Shown here piece by piece: positions 16,292 through 26,579 of a DNA stretch of 64,000 nucleotides. The first letter of the stretch is position 1; each line of letters begins with the position of its first letter. Origin of the DNA: Bog-756 sp963769905 (GTDB lineage: Bacteria > Actinomycetota > Acidimicrobiia > Acidimicrobiales > RAAP-2); NCBI GenBank assembly GCA_963769905.1, contig CAVYNG010000002.1, forward strand, positions 248,001-312,000, given 5' to 3'. The position numbers and the translations under genes were made by a program. Under the pieces are notes generated by a model that worked only from the letters and a program-made list of their open reading frames with translations, made no database searches and was not told where the DNA came from.

Positions 16292-16962
16292 CGTGGCCCC
16301 CTTCGTCAGGTCCAGCCTCGTCCCTCGCGTCCAGTCCTCTGTCTCGAGAGCGACCCACCGGTCGGCAACCCAGCTGAGGAGCGCGGTCGTTCGGGCGCAC
16401 CCCCATGATGACGCTCTTTTGCTCGCTCGTACAGAGCATCCCCGACGGGAACCACGTCAGGGCTTTACCCGGCCGCGCGAGCGACATGCAGTTGGGTCGC
16501 GTGCCACCGGAAGATCGGCGTTCGAAGTCACGACGACTCGACGCCACCCGTGCCGAACTGTCGGCTTCCGGCACATTGCGTCCCCGCGTCGGGAGGAGCG
16601 GCGCCGGATCGTCGGGAGCCGGATCCGGTGGGCCCGAGCGAAACCCTGCGACAGCCGTTCGATCGTTCGTCCGCAGGCGAACCGCGGTCTTCACCGGACC
16701 GGTCGTCTGCCGGCGCGAACCGCCGCCGAGAGGCCGCCACCGGGGTGGTCCGAGCGAGCTCCTGAGAGTGTTGTGCCTGGTCAGGGGTTTGCAGCGCTGC
16801 GCTCGTCGCGCCGGGCCGATGGCTCTCTCGAGTGCCCCGACGGCGACCTGTGACCCCGGTTCCGACCGCGTTCGAAGGCGAGTTGGCGACGGTCGAGGGC
16901 ACGGTCCTCCGCCCGCGATCGATCTCGCTCGCTGTGGGTGCTTCCTCTCCGCTCACCCGACG
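16292..16962. other. Gene-free or decayed stretch
   Basis: About 670 bp in which I find no protein with recognisable family motifs in any frame and no RNA gene. Open frames exist on both strands, but they are Arg/Ser/Pro-rich as expected for non-coding GC-rich DNA. It precedes a frameshifted acetyltransferase remnant and may be its decayed upstream part plus the promoter of the minus-strand zinc-ribbon gene. Confidence 0.5.
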
Positions 16963-17313
16963 CCCTTCGGAGTCGCGCTGGACGGGGCGTCAGGTCGCGG
17001 TCGGTGCCGACGCGCGGCCGGCCGGTCCCGATGAGGCAGGGGTGGCCTTTGTCGTCGCGGACGAATACCGGCATCACCGGATCGGAGCGTGCTCCTCGAG
17101 GACCTCGCGAAAGCCGCCTCGACTCGCGGCATCCACGCGTTCGTTGCCGAGAACGTCACCGAGAATCATGAAATGCTGCGCGCCTTCTCCGACGCCGGCT
17201 TCCGGGTCACGACGACCTCCGAGGCCGGTGCCTCGACGGTGCGCCTTCGGGCGAACCACCGCCGGGTCCGTCGCCGCCCCATCGGCTCGGCGCTCGGGCA
17301 GCGGGCCACCTAG
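16963..17313 (+). pseudogene. GNAT acetyltransferase remnant with two frameshifts
   Basis: Three pieces in successive frames join into a GNAT core: FGVALDG; then RQVAVGADARPAGPDEAGVA followed by FVVADEYRHHRIG; then LLEDLAKAASTRGIHAF and MLRAFSDAGFRV. The first join needs removal of one G from the run at 16984-16987, the second addition of one base near 17086. The acetyl-CoA binding loop would be at the RIG join. It resembles the C-terminal acetyltransferase of Pat-like proteins. The N-terminal half is not recognisable, so it is probably a true pseudogene even if one shift is an error. Confidence 0.6.
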
Positions 17314-17397
17314 GGCCTGAGCTGGGAGGATCGGGGGGACGACCCGATCGGTCGAGGTCGCCCCTCCTCCTCGGCACGCCTTCAAGCGGGCGGCCGC

Positions 17398-19242
17398 TCA
17401 GCTCCCCCTCGACTTCCGAGCCACCGTCGTCCGCATGCCGGACAGCTCCCTCGCGGCCCGGTCGGCGTTCGCCTCGCTCCACCAGAGCGCCGCGTAGGTC
17501 GCTCCCGAGGCGAGCAGTTCGCGGTGGGTGCCACGCTCGACGACATGCCCTCCGTCGAGCACGACGATCTCGTCCACGCCTTCGAGTCCGGCGAGGCGGT
17601 GGGTGACGAGCACGGTGGAGTGGCCCGCGGTCAGCGCGAGGAGGTCGCGGGTCAGCGAGTCCGCCGCGTCGACGTCGAGGTGCTCGGCAGGCTCGTCGAG
17701 GACGAGGATCGGGAACGCGGCCAGGAGGGCGCGGGCGACCGCCACCCGCTGGCGCTCGCCACCCGAGATTCGAGTGCCGAATCGCCCCACCTCGGTGGCG
17801 AGACCGTCGGCCAAGCTCTCGAGCCACGGTCGGAGCCCCACCCGCTCGACGACGGTGACCAGCTCGGCGTCGGAGGCGTCGCGTCGTCCGATCCGGAGGT
17901 TCTCGGCCAGGGACGCGTCGAAGAGGTGGCTGTCCTGACTCACCAGCCCGACGAGATGGCGCACGTCCTCACCGCGCAGCCTGGCGATCGGCGCCCCGTC
18001 GAGGGCGACGTTCCCCGAACGGATCGGAAGGAACCCGACCAGCACCGAGGCGAGAGCGGTCTTGCCCGCACCACTCGGACCGACGACCCCGATCCTCTTG
18101 CCCGGAGGAAGGCTGAGGTCGACTTCCCGCAGAGCCGGATGCTCCTCCAGGCCGGCACCGCGCGGGTCACCGGGATGAGACGAGACCGGATAGCCGGCCC
18201 TGAGGGAACGGACCTCGAGGTCGACCGGGGGGACCGGTGACGGCTCCGGCGAGGAGGGCTCGGAGGTCACGTCCGGTGTGTCGGCGATCGCGAACAGCCG
18301 CGCGGCCGACGCACGGACCCGGTGGAGCGCCTGAGACGCGGCCGGCAGAGCCGACACGAGCTCGAAGGCCGCCAGCGGTACCAGCGCGAGCGAGCCCAGC
18401 CAGACTCCGCCGAGCCGTCCGGAGTCGACCGCGGGGACCCCGACGACCAGCACGCCCCAGGTCGCCGCACCCGCGAGGAACGTAGTGAGTCCGAGCCCGA
18501 TGCCGGTAGTCGCCGCGGACGAGCGGGCGACCGCCGCGAGCGCTTGATCGATCGAGTCGATGCGGTCGAGCTGGGCCTCCATCGCGCCGTAGACCGCGAG
18601 CTCCGGCGCTCCTTCGACCAGGTCGACGACCGACGCTGCGAGCTCACCTCGCAACATCGCCTGGCTCGACTCCCGCCGGCGGGCGAGGATGCCGGTCAGC
18701 CAGGGCACCGGGATCGCCGACAGGAACAGGGCCGCGGCGAACACCAGGGCCGCAGCCGGAAGGAACGCCCAGACGGCGAGGATCGTGGCCGCGCCCACCA
18801 ACCCGGCGACGGCGAACGCGGGGAGGATCCGCACCACGATGTCGGACAACGCGTCGACGTCCGACACCAGCCGGGCCATCAGGTCTCCGCTGCGAAAGGC
18901 CGGAAGCCCGGCGGGCGCGAGTCGTTCGAGGTGGCCGTAGAGGCGGACACGCACCGAGGCGAGCAACCTGAAGGCGGCGTTGTGCCCGACCAGCCGTTCG
19001 CCGTAGCGGAAGGGGCCCCGCGAGAGGCCGAAGACCTGCACCAGGACGATGCCGATGGTCAGTGCCGCCTCGGGCGGATGCTCCGCAGCCCGCGAGAGCA
19101 GCCACGCCGACGCGGCCATCAGCCCGATCGCCGCTGCGACCGCTCCGCAGCCGAGTGCGATGGTGGCGATCAACGCCGACGCCACCGGGCGTGCGATCCC
19201 GAGGGTCCTGCCGATCGGGGCGAGCGGCTCGCGAGGTGTCAT
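17398..19242 (-). CDS. cydC: ABC transporter CydC subunit (thiol exporter for cytochrome bd assembly)
   Basis: 614 residues: six transmembrane helices (about 20-300) and a C-terminal ATPase with Walker A GPSGAGKTALASVLVG, signature ISGGERQRVAVARALL and Walker B LVLDEP. The half-transporter order, the ERLVGHNAAFRLLASVRVR loop and the position after cydD identify CydC. CydDC exports cysteine or glutathione-type thiols and is needed for cytochrome bd. Its ATG overlaps the cydD stop by 4 bp. No cydAB genes are in the window. Confidence 0.87.
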   Translation of the reverse strand: MTPREPLAPIGRTLGIARPVASALIATIALGCGAVAAAIGLMAASAWLLSRAAEHPPEAALTIGIVLVQVFGLSRGPFRYGERLVGHNAAFRLLASVRVRLYGHLERLAPAGLPAFRSGDLMARLVSDVDALSDIVVRILPAFAVAGLVGAATILAVWAFLPAAALVFAAALFLSAIPVPWLTGILARRRESSQAMLRGELAASVVDLVEGAPELAVYGAMEAQLDRIDSIDQALAAVARSSAATTGIGLGLTTFLAGAATWGVLVVGVPAVDSGRLGGVWLGSLALVPLAAFELVSALPAASQALHRVRASAARLFAIADTPDVTSEPSSPEPSPVPPVDLEVRSLRAGYPVSSHPGDPRGAGLEEHPALREVDLSLPPGKRIGVVGPSGAGKTALASVLVGFLPIRSGNVALDGAPIARLRGEDVRHLVGLVSQDSHLFDASLAENLRIGRRDASDAELVTVVERVGLRPWLESLADGLATEVGRFGTRISGGERQRVAVARALLAAFPILVLDEPAEHLDVDAADSLTRDLLALTAGHSTVLVTHRLAGLEGVDEIVVLDGGHVVERGTHRELLASGATYAALWWSEANADRAARELSGMRTTVARKSRGS

Positions 19243-20931
19243 CGCGCGCTCACCGGTTCCATCCCGACGACGCGGTCGGCGAGCGCCAGGAGCGCGGGGC
19301 GGTGGGTTGCCATCACCACCGTCCGTCCGGCTACCAGACGGCGGACCGCTTCGAGAACCGTCTCCTCCGTCTGCCCGTCGAGCCCTGCTGTCGGCTCGTC
19401 GAGCAGGAGAAGGGGAGCGTCGCGCACGAAGGCTCGGGCCAGCGCGACCCGCTGACGTTCGCCACGCGACAGGCCCGCGCCGCGCTCACCGAGTCGCGTC
19501 TCGATGCCCTCTGGGAGGCGCGCGAGCACGTCGTCGAGATGGGCGTCACGGACCGCCGCGGCGAGCTGTGCCGCGGTCGCGTCCGGTCGGCCCAGCCGCA
19601 CATTGTCGGCGACCGATGCCGCGAACAGATGCGGCCGTTGCGGCACCCACGCAAGTTTCGAACGCCAGGCACCCGGGTCGAGGTCGGCCAGGTCGGTCCC
19701 GCCCACGTCGACCGAACCCGACGTCGGGAGGACGAGACCGCAGAGGACCTCGAACAGTGTGGACTTGCCGCAGCCGCTCGGTCCCACCAGGGCCACCACC
19801 GCGCCCGGGTCGATGGTCAGGCCGAAATCATCGAGCGCCGCCGGTCGTCCGGGGTAGAGGACGCGAAGCGAGGTGATCGTGATCCGGCTGGTGCGCGGAT
19901 CGGGCGCCACTTGCAACGATCCGGGTGGTGCCGGCACCACTTCGAGGACGTCGAAGATCTCCTCGGCCGCGCGCATCCCGTCCGCGCTCGCGTGGAAATG
20001 AGTCCCGAGCTGACGGAGCGGAAGGTAGGCCTCGGGTGCGAGGACGAGCACGAACAGCGCGGTGCGGAAGTCCAGCTGTCCGCCGAGGAGTCGCAACCCG
20101 ACCGCGACGGCGACCAGGGCGACCGAGACGGTCGCGACCAGCTCGAGGATGAGCGACGACAAGAAGGAGAGGCGCAGCGTGGCCATCGAGGCCCGTCGAT
20201 ACCGGTCGGTGATGTCCGCGATGGCGGCGGCCTGCGCCTTGGCCCGCCCGAAGATCTTGAGCGTCGGGAGCCCGGTGACGATGTCGAGGAAGTGGCCCCC
20301 GAGCCGCCCCAACTCCCGATGGCGCCGGAGTGTCTGGTCACGGGTGGCGGCGCCGACCAGTGCCATGAACACCGGCACGAGTGGGAGCGTCACCGCGATG
20401 ATCGCCGCAGAGATCCAGTCGTTCCAGCTGACGATGGCGAGCACGGTCACCGGGACGATGACCGCGAGGAGGAGTTGGGGGAGGTAGCGCGAGAAGTAGG
20501 CGTCGAGCGCGTCGATCCCGGTGACGGTGAGCAGGGTGATCCTCGACCCGTCGACCTCGGTCCCCGACCCGTCGGTGAGCTCGGCGACGTGGTGCATCGA
20601 GCGCGCCGCGGAGCTCCGACTTCGCCGTCGTGGACGCGCGGTTCGAAGCGAGCTCGGTCAACCAGACCACCAACGCGCGCCCCGCGATCGTCGCCAGCAG
20701 GAAGACCAGAGGACCGGTCAGCTCGCCGAGTGACTGATGGTGGGCGACGGCTCCCGCAACGACCGTGGCGAGCATCCACGCCTGTATCCCGACCAGCGCC
20801 GCGGTGACCGCGCCGAGCGCCACTGCGGCGAGGAGGAATCGCCGGGTGGTGGTCGTGTACTGCAGCAGGCGGGCATCGAAGGCACCCGACCTCCGCGGTG
20901 GGCGACCCTCGGTGGCGCGCGGCACCTGCAT
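19239..20931 (-). pseudogene. cydD: ABC transporter CydD subunit, frameshifted
   Basis: The N-terminal part (RLLQYTTTTRRFLLAAVAL to TAKSELRGAL) is in one frame and the rest (MHHVAELTDG, GIDALDAYFSRYLPQLLLAV, Walker A GPSGCGKSTLFEVLCG, signature LSRGERQRVALARAFV, Walker B LLLLDEP) in another. Dropping one base between 20597 and 20601 joins them exactly where CydD sequences continue. The ATG at 20931 follows a TACGAT -10-like element by 9 nt, so initiation may be near-leaderless. If the shift is real, the downstream frame could still start at ATG 20597 but would lack its first helices. Confidence 0.82.
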
Positions 20932-21058
20932 GCACGCGCCATCGTAGACAGGAGGGCCGAGCGCGGACGGCCCCTCTCGCGGATGCCGGGTGGCGAACCG
21001 GGCGATCGCGCCGGGGTGCGCCGGGGTGGCCTGACCTGCCATTCCTATACTCCCGAAG

Positions 21059-22687
21059 GTGCCTGCAGCTGCAACTCCGAGTCCCTTCGAGCGCGCGGTC
21101 GAGGAGCTGATCGATCGGGAGCTCGAGGAGTCCCCGAGGTGGGCGTCGCTCCTCGGCCGCGACGGGTTCGACCACCGGCTCGACGATCTCTCCGCGGCTG
21201 CCTACGAGCGCCGTGCCACGGCAGACCTCGAGTGGCTCGAACGGTTCGGCTCCTTCGATCCCGACCGGCTGGCGCCAGAGGAGGCCGTCGATCGTGCGCT
21301 GGTCATGGCCCGGGTCGGCGTACGGGTGGCACTTGCCGACTGGCAGGACTGGCGGCGTTCCCCCGAGGAGTACCTCGACACCGGCATCACCGAACTGTTC
21401 CTGCTCCGGCTCCACCCCGAGGACGAGCTCACCGACGCAGCCGTCGACCGTCTCGCCGCGATCGAAGGAGTCCTTGCCCAGGCGGTCACCAATCTCGACC
21501 CGTCGCTCGCGAGCAGGCTCATCGTCGAGAGGGGGATCGCGCAGTGCGACGCATGCGCGACCTTCGCCCGCGACGAGGTCCCCGACCTCGCCACCGATCC
21601 TTCCAATCGGACGCGCCTCGAGGCGGCGGGCGCCGGAGCGGCGCGCGCCTACGAGGAGTTCGCGACGTTCCTGCGCGACCTCGCGCCGCGGTGCAGCGGC
21701 ACGTTCGTCCTCGGCGAGGAGCGCTACGAGGCGGTCCTCCGGCAGGGTGAGCTGCTCGACCTCGACGTGCGGACCCTCCGCGAGCGGGGCCAGGCGGAGC
21801 TCGAGCGGCTCACCACCGAGCTCGAGGGTGCCGCACTCGCCCTCGACGGCTCGCGTCCGTGGCGCGAAACCCTCCGCCGCCTTCAGCAGAACCGGGCGCC
21901 GTCGATCGACCGGATGCGCGCCGACTACGAGGCGTGCTGCCTCGAGGCGCGCCAATTCCTCGTCGACCACGGCCTCGTGTCGCTGCCACCCGACGAGCAC
22001 TGCCACGTGGTCCCCGCGCCGGCCGCCCTCCGCGCGATCCTCGCGGTCGCGTCGTACCTGTCGCCCCCGATGTTCAAGCCCTCGAGGGACGGGTTCTTCT
22101 TCGTGCCCTATCCGGTCGACGAGAACGACCGCGAGGAGGTCGATGGCCTCCTCGAGTCCAATGCCCCCTTCTCGGTGCCGACGACCTCCGTGCACGAGAC
22201 CTACCCCGGCCATCACTGGCACTTGATGACCATGAAGGAGGCGCGGCCGATCCGCAGGCTCTTCACCTCCACCTACTTCGTCGAGGGTTGGGCTCTCTAC
22301 GCCGAAGCCATGATGCGCGAGGCCGGGTTCTTCACACCCGAACAGGAGCTCGGCCACCTCGAAGCCCGCCTGCTCCGGGCGGCGCGGATCGTGGTCGACA
22401 CCTCGCTGCATGTCGGAGAGATGGAGACCGACGAAGCGGTGTCGTTCATGCACGAGCGCGCGCTGCTCCCTCTTCCGACTGCGCGGTCGGAGGTCGCTCG
22501 GTACTGCGCCTGGCCGACCCAGGCCTCCGCCTACCTGACCGGAGCGCTGGCCATCGAGCAGGCGCGGGACGAGTGGCTGGCCGGCGGGGGTTCGCTCAGG
22601 ACGTTCCACGACTCCCTGGCGCGTTCGGGGGCACTCCCGGTGCCGCTCGCGGTGGCGGCCATCGGCCCGCCGCGGGCGGGTCGGTGA
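21059..22687 (+). CDS. DUF885 family metallo-hydrolase
   Basis: 542 residues. The conserved HETYPGHHWH motif (HExxxGH-type, from about residue 379) supplies metal ligands, followed by FVEGWALYAEAMMREAG with the third ligand glutamate, as in DUF885 proteins that resemble zinc peptidases. No signal peptide is evident, so it is probably cytoplasmic. The GTG at 21059 sits 7 nt after a perfect TATACT -10, giving a leaderless transcript. Its stop overlaps the next GTG start. Substrates of DUF885 proteins are largely unknown; peptidase activity is inferred. Confidence 0.83.
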   Translation: MPAAATPSPFERAVEELIDRELEESPRWASLLGRDGFDHRLDDLSAAAYERRATADLEWLERFGSFDPDRLAPEEAVDRALVMARVGVRVALADWQDWRRSPEEYLDTGITELFLLRLHPEDELTDAAVDRLAAIEGVLAQAVTNLDPSLASRLIVERGIAQCDACATFARDEVPDLATDPSNRTRLEAAGAGAARAYEEFATFLRDLAPRCSGTFVLGEERYEAVLRQGELLDLDVRTLRERGQAELERLTTELEGAALALDGSRPWRETLRRLQQNRAPSIDRMRADYEACCLEARQFLVDHGLVSLPPDEHCHVVPAPAALRAILAVASYLSPPMFKPSRDGFFFVPYPVDENDREEVDGLLESNAPFSVPTTSVHETYPGHHWHLMTMKEARPIRRLFTSTYFVEGWALYAEAMMREAGFFTPEQELGHLEARLLRAARIVVDTSLHVGEMETDEAVSFMHERALLPLPTARSEVARYCAWPTQASAYLTGALAIEQARDEWLAGGGSLRTFHDSLARSGALPVPLAVAAIGPPRAGR

Positions 22688-23787
22688 GCGAGACCGAATC
22701 GCGAATCCCGGCGCCTCCTGGCAGCGTCCGGTCGCCAGCGCACCGGGCGGCAGCAATGGCGATGGCCTTGGCCCTGTCGGGGATCGCCACCGGGTGCTCT
22801 CTGCTCGCGACGCCCGTGCCGCCCACCGTCGGTGCGCCCTCGCCCGCCCCGGCCGGTGGGATCGGGTACGTGGTGTGCCCCGACGAGGTCACCCCGGTCG
22901 AGCTCGCGACGAGGACGGCGGAGGCACCCATCCGCCTTCCCATCTCGGGGACCCCTGCACTCGGCGACTTCGCCATCGCCACCTCGCCGGCCGGTCGCTG
23001 GGCCTTCGTCGGGACCACCACGTCGGTGAGCCAGTCGGCGCCGAGCAGCCGAGGGTCCTCGACGTCCGGAAAGGGGTCGTCACCGGGATCGCAGACCACG
23101 ACCCGGAGCGAGAACGTCGTGGTGCCCATCGACCTGACCAGTCAGTGGGCCATGACCCCGATCGTGATCCCCGGACAGGGCGGGACCCACGCCATCGCGG
23201 TCATGCCCAACGGGAGGATCGTTCTCACCGCGATCGGATCGGCGGTGGTGCCCGTCGACGCAGTGACCCGCGACGTCGGCACGCCGCTCCATCTCGGAGC
23301 TGGTCACACGGTCTACGGGCTCGCGCTCGATCCGGTCGGCCCGATGGCGTACGCACTGGTGAACGGAGGTGTGATCCCCTTCGACACCGCCGACGCGACC
23401 GCCGGCACCGAGATCCCGACCGGCATGTCGGTCTCCTCGGTCTACTCGCAGCACGGAGTGGTCGTCTCCGCGGACGGGACCACCGTGTACGCGCTGGGGC
23501 AGGGCGGGCAGGAATACGGCGGGCGGGTGGTCCCGATCGCTGCCGCGTCCGGGTCGACCCTTCCGGCCACGAGCTTCGATGCCTTCGGCGTCACCGATCC
23601 GGCCGCGCTGGCGTTCGCACCCGGCGGGACGTCGCTCCTCGTGGTCGAGGGGCCCGGGCGGACCGGCGTCTTCGTGGTGGCCGGGTTCGACACCGTGATC
23701 CCCTACACCGCCGCCGCGAGGACCTTCGGCCGCCCGATCGCGGTGTGCTCGGGCGCCACCTCGATGGTGGTCGCGCGCTCGCCGTAG
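22684..23787 (+). CDS. Lipoprotein with beta-propeller (YVTN/NHL-like) repeats
   Basis: 367 residues translated from a GTG overlapping the upstream stop. An N-terminal hydrophobic stretch AAAMAMALALSGIATGC ends in a lipobox-like ATGC, so it is probably a lipid-anchored exported protein. Repeated blade-like units follow (for example IPGQGGTHAIAVMPNGR, LGAGHTVYGLALDPVG and VTDPAALAFAPGGTSLLVV), each with the DPxG or APxG turn of YVTN-type propellers. A Ser/Gly-rich insert lies near residues 115-140. The function is unknown; such proteins often bind partners outside the membrane. Confidence 0.7.
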   Translation: MSETESRIPAPPGSVRSPAHRAAAMAMALALSGIATGCSLLATPVPPTVGAPSPAPAGGIGYVVCPDEVTPVELATRTAEAPIRLPISGTPALGDFAIATSPAGRWAFVGTTTSVSQSAPSSRGSSTSGKGSSPGSQTTTRSENVVVPIDLTSQWAMTPIVIPGQGGTHAIAVMPNGRIVLTAIGSAVVPVDAVTRDVGTPLHLGAGHTVYGLALDPVGPMAYALVNGGVIPFDTADATAGTEIPTGMSVSSVYSQHGVVVSADGTTVYALGQGGQEYGGRVVPIAAASGSTLPATSFDAFGVTDPAALAFAPGGTSLLVVEGPGRTGVFVVAGFDTVIPYTAAARTFGRPIAVCSGATSMVVARSP

Positions 23788-23803
23788 GTGTTTTGATGGA
23801 GAG

Positions 23804-25138
23804 GTGAGCTGGGCGTTCCTCGCCGTCAGCCTGTTCGGCACGCTGGTCACCGCAAGTGCCTGGCGGCCCGCGCGCAGGCAGCCGTTCGGGGTGGCGAGCT
23901 TCGTCCTCGGTTGGATCCCGAGCGAGCTGCCGCTCCACGTCGCGGCGGCCGGGGTCGCGCTCGCCTCGATCTTCACGGTGCTCGGTGCGCTCGGCGCCTG
24001 GCCCGGTCAGGTCGGCCTCGGGCTCGCAGCGGCGTCGTGGGTGGTCCTCGGACGGCTCGCCGTCGTCGCGAGCCGGAGCCGTTTCGTCGTGGACGCGGCG
24101 CTCGACGACGCGCTCGGCGGTGAGGCACGCTCGACCGACCCGCTCGGAGAACCTCACGAGAGCTTCGTCGAGCCGCGCCGGACCTGGTGGCGGCTCGTGC
24201 TCGCCGTTCCCTACCGACCGCTCGACGTCGCGAAGATCGCCAACGTCGACTACTGGGGCGACGGCAAGAGACGTCACCGCCTCGACGTCTACACCCGGCG
24301 GACTCCCGCACCCGAGGGCGCGCCCGTCCTCGTCTACATCCATGGCGGCGCGTGGGTGATCGGGGACAAACGCCAGCAGGGACGGCCGATGCTCTTCGAG
24401 CTGGCCAGACGCGGCTGGGTGTGCGTCACGCTCAACTACCGGCTGAGCCCGAAGGCGGCCTGGCCGGATCAACTGATCGACTGCAAGCGGGCGATCGGCT
24501 GGATGCGCGCCCACATCGGCGAGTTCGGCGGTGATCCGGGGTTCATCGCGGTCTCCGGCGCCTCCGCCGGTGGTCACCTCTCTTCGATGCTGGCGCTCAC
24601 CCCCGGCGAGCCGGATTGGCAGCCGGGCTTCGAGGACGAGGACACCTCGGTCGACGCCTGCCTTCCCTTCTACGGGGTCTACGACTTGACCGGTGATCCC
24701 GACGGGATGGGCATCTCGGGGCCGGCGTTCCTCCGCTTCCTCGAGAAGCAGGTCGTGCAGGCATCTGCCACCGAGGACCGTGCGCTCTTCGAGCGGGCGT
24801 CGCCCGACCGGTGGGCGAGCGCGTCCGCGCCGCCCATGCTGGTGTTCCACGGCGCGAACGACTCGCTCGTCCCGCGCGAGGTCGCCAGGCGTTTCGTCGA
24901 TCGGCTCCGCGAGCGCTCGCGTGCTCCCGTGGCCTATGTCGAGCTCCCGAGGACCCAACATGCGTTCGACGTGTTGACCTCGATCCGGTGCCGGCACGCG
25001 ACGCGGGGGCGGTCCACTTCCTCGACGGGATCCGGCACCGGGTCGCGGACCGCGAACCCGACTGAGCCCTTCGGGGTGTCTCGGAGGACTCGGCCTCCGA
25101 CCTGCGGTGCTGGACAGCCGCTCGGGTTTCTGACGTAG
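23804..25138 (+). CDS. Membrane-anchored alpha/beta-hydrolase (esterase), C-terminus frameshifted
   Basis: The N-terminal 105 residues hold two or three hydrophobic helices; the rest is a carboxylesterase-type hydrolase with the oxyanion loop VYIHGGAWVIGDK and nucleophile elbow SGASAGGHLSS. The acid and histidine are near HGANDSLV and RTQHAFDV. After that point the frame reads into Arg/Thr/Ser-rich sequence to 25138, while the neighbouring frame gives a sensible end (AVHFLDGIRHRVADREPD, stop at 25065). One base missing from the G run at 25005-25009 explains this. The true product is probably about 420 residues. The substrate is unknown. Confidence 0.78.
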   Translation: MSWAFLAVSLFGTLVTASAWRPARRQPFGVASFVLGWIPSELPLHVAAAGVALASIFTVLGALGAWPGQVGLGLAAASWVVLGRLAVVASRSRFVVDAALDDALGGEARSTDPLGEPHESFVEPRRTWWRLVLAVPYRPLDVAKIANVDYWGDGKRRHRLDVYTRRTPAPEGAPVLVYIHGGAWVIGDKRQQGRPMLFELARRGWVCVTLNYRLSPKAAWPDQLIDCKRAIGWMRAHIGEFGGDPGFIAVSGASAGGHLSSMLALTPGEPDWQPGFEDEDTSVDACLPFYGVYDLTGDPDGMGISGPAFLRFLEKQVVQASATEDRALFERASPDRWASASAPPMLVFHGANDSLVPREVARRFVDRLRERSRAPVAYVELPRTQHAFDVLTSIRCRHATRGRSTSSTGSGTGSRTANPTEPFGVSRRTRPPTCGAGQPLGFLT

Positions 25139-25213
25139 AGTCACATATTCGCTGCCGGCCCCTGGCCAGCCGTGAGGTGCCAGTTCGAACGGATTCGAGT
25201 CCAAGGGGGAGCC

Positions 25214-26521
25214 TTGCGTTCTGCATCGTGGAGAAGGCGCATCACCACGCTGGGTCTGGTCACCGTCGCCGCGGTGCTGGTGACCGCCTGCAGCTCGACG
25301 AACTCCGCCACATCCGCCACGACGTCGGGGAGCTCGGCCGGCAGCTCGTCGATCCCGCAGAGCGCGTTCAGCGATCGGACCGGCATCACCGGCACGACCG
25401 TCCATGTCGCCAACGTGTCGACGCTCTCTGGCGGTCTCTTCAAGGGCGCCGCGGTGGGGACCCAGGCCTATGCCGACGACGTCAATTCGACCGGCGGAGT
25501 GAAGGGCCGGACCATCGTCGTCGACTCGGGTGACGACCTGTTCCAGGGTGCGACCAATACCCAGCTGACCCAGAGCGCCCTCACCAATGACTTCGCCCTC
25601 GTCGGCGGCTTCTCGCTCGAAGACCAGTTCGGTGGTGTCGTGCTCTCGAGGAACCCGGGGATGCCCGACGTCACCGTTTCGCTCGATCAGAAGACGCTGC
25701 ACCTGTCGAACGTGTTCAGCCCCGCCCCCGCCACGGGCGGGTGGCAGGAGGGCTCACTGCAATACTTCAAGAAGAAGTTCCCCCAGGACATCACCGCGGT
25801 CGGTTCGCTGGTTGCCGACGAGCCCTCTGCCGAGTCGGACTGGGCCGGCGAGAAGTACGTGATGCAGCAGCTGGGCTACAAGGTCCTCTACGACCAGACC
25901 TTCGCGATCACCCAGACCGATTTCACCCAGAACGTGATCGCGATGAGGAACGCGGGAGTCAAGATGCTGTTCATCGAGCAGATGCCCGCGAACTACGCCT
26001 CGGGTGTGCTGAAGGCGCTCCAACAGCAGAACTTCCATCCGACGGTGATCCTCGGCGCCTCGACCTACTCGAACCAGCTGGTCTCCGATTCCGGCGGGGC
26101 TTCCGCGGTAAACGGTAGCTACCTCGACCAGAACGCCTCGCTCTACCTCGGAGGCGATTCCTCGGCGATCCCGGCGGTCGGGACATTCCTCCACTGGGTC
26201 CAGGTGGCCTCACCCGGATTCCAACCCGATCTGTTCACTCTCTACGGCTGGATGTCCGCCGAGCTCTTCGCCCAGGGCCTTCAGAACGCGGGTTCGAGCC
26301 CGAGCCGCGGCTCGCTGCTGCAGTCGCTGCAGAAGATCACCACCTTCAGCGGCAACAACATCCAGGCCCCGGCCAACCCGGTCGCGAAGACGCTCAGCAA
26401 CTGCTACCTGATCGGTCAGGTGGTCAATGGTGAGTTCCAGCGGCTCGACGACCCGCCGGTCAACTCCAGCACTAACGGCTACCGTTGCGACTACCAGTAC
26501 GTGACGCCGCCGAAGTCCTGA
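25214..26521 (+). CDS. Branched-chain amino-acid-type ABC transporter substrate-binding lipoprotein
   Basis: 435 residues from a TTG at 25214, chosen because AAGGGGG lies 4 nt upstream. The signal peptide LGLVTVAAVLVTACSS ends in a VTAC lipobox, followed by a Ser/Thr-rich linker. The body is a Leu/Ile/Val-binding type 1 periplasmic fold: VHVANVSTLSGGLFKGAAVG, VNSTGGVKGRTIVVDSGDD and FALVGGFSLEDQ. It is the first gene of a complete Liv-type operon. The solute cannot be inferred; such systems also take up amides, aromatic acids and urea. Confidence 0.88.
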   Translation: MRSASWRRRITTLGLVTVAAVLVTACSSTNSATSATTSGSSAGSSSIPQSAFSDRTGITGTTVHVANVSTLSGGLFKGAAVGTQAYADDVNSTGGVKGRTIVVDSGDDLFQGATNTQLTQSALTNDFALVGGFSLEDQFGGVVLSRNPGMPDVTVSLDQKTLHLSNVFSPAPATGGWQEGSLQYFKKKFPQDITAVGSLVADEPSAESDWAGEKYVMQQLGYKVLYDQTFAITQTDFTQNVIAMRNAGVKMLFIEQMPANYASGVLKALQQQNFHPTVILGASTYSNQLVSDSGGASAVNGSYLDQNASLYLGGDSSAIPAVGTFLHWVQVASPGFQPDLFTLYGWMSAELFAQGLQNAGSSPSRGSLLQSLQKITTFSGNNIQAPANPVAKTLSNCYLIGQVVNGEFQRLDDPPVNSSTNGYRCDYQYVTPPKS

Positions 26522-26579
26522 GGGCGCGACCAGATCCCGCGGGGCCGGAGCGTGACGTAGGGGGGATGAGGGCGAGTCG

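Noticed and set aside
20447..22756. 769-codon open frame on the minus strand
   Set aside because: It is antisense to the DUF885 gene, whose metallo-hydrolase motifs are clear; long antisense frames are expected at this GC content.
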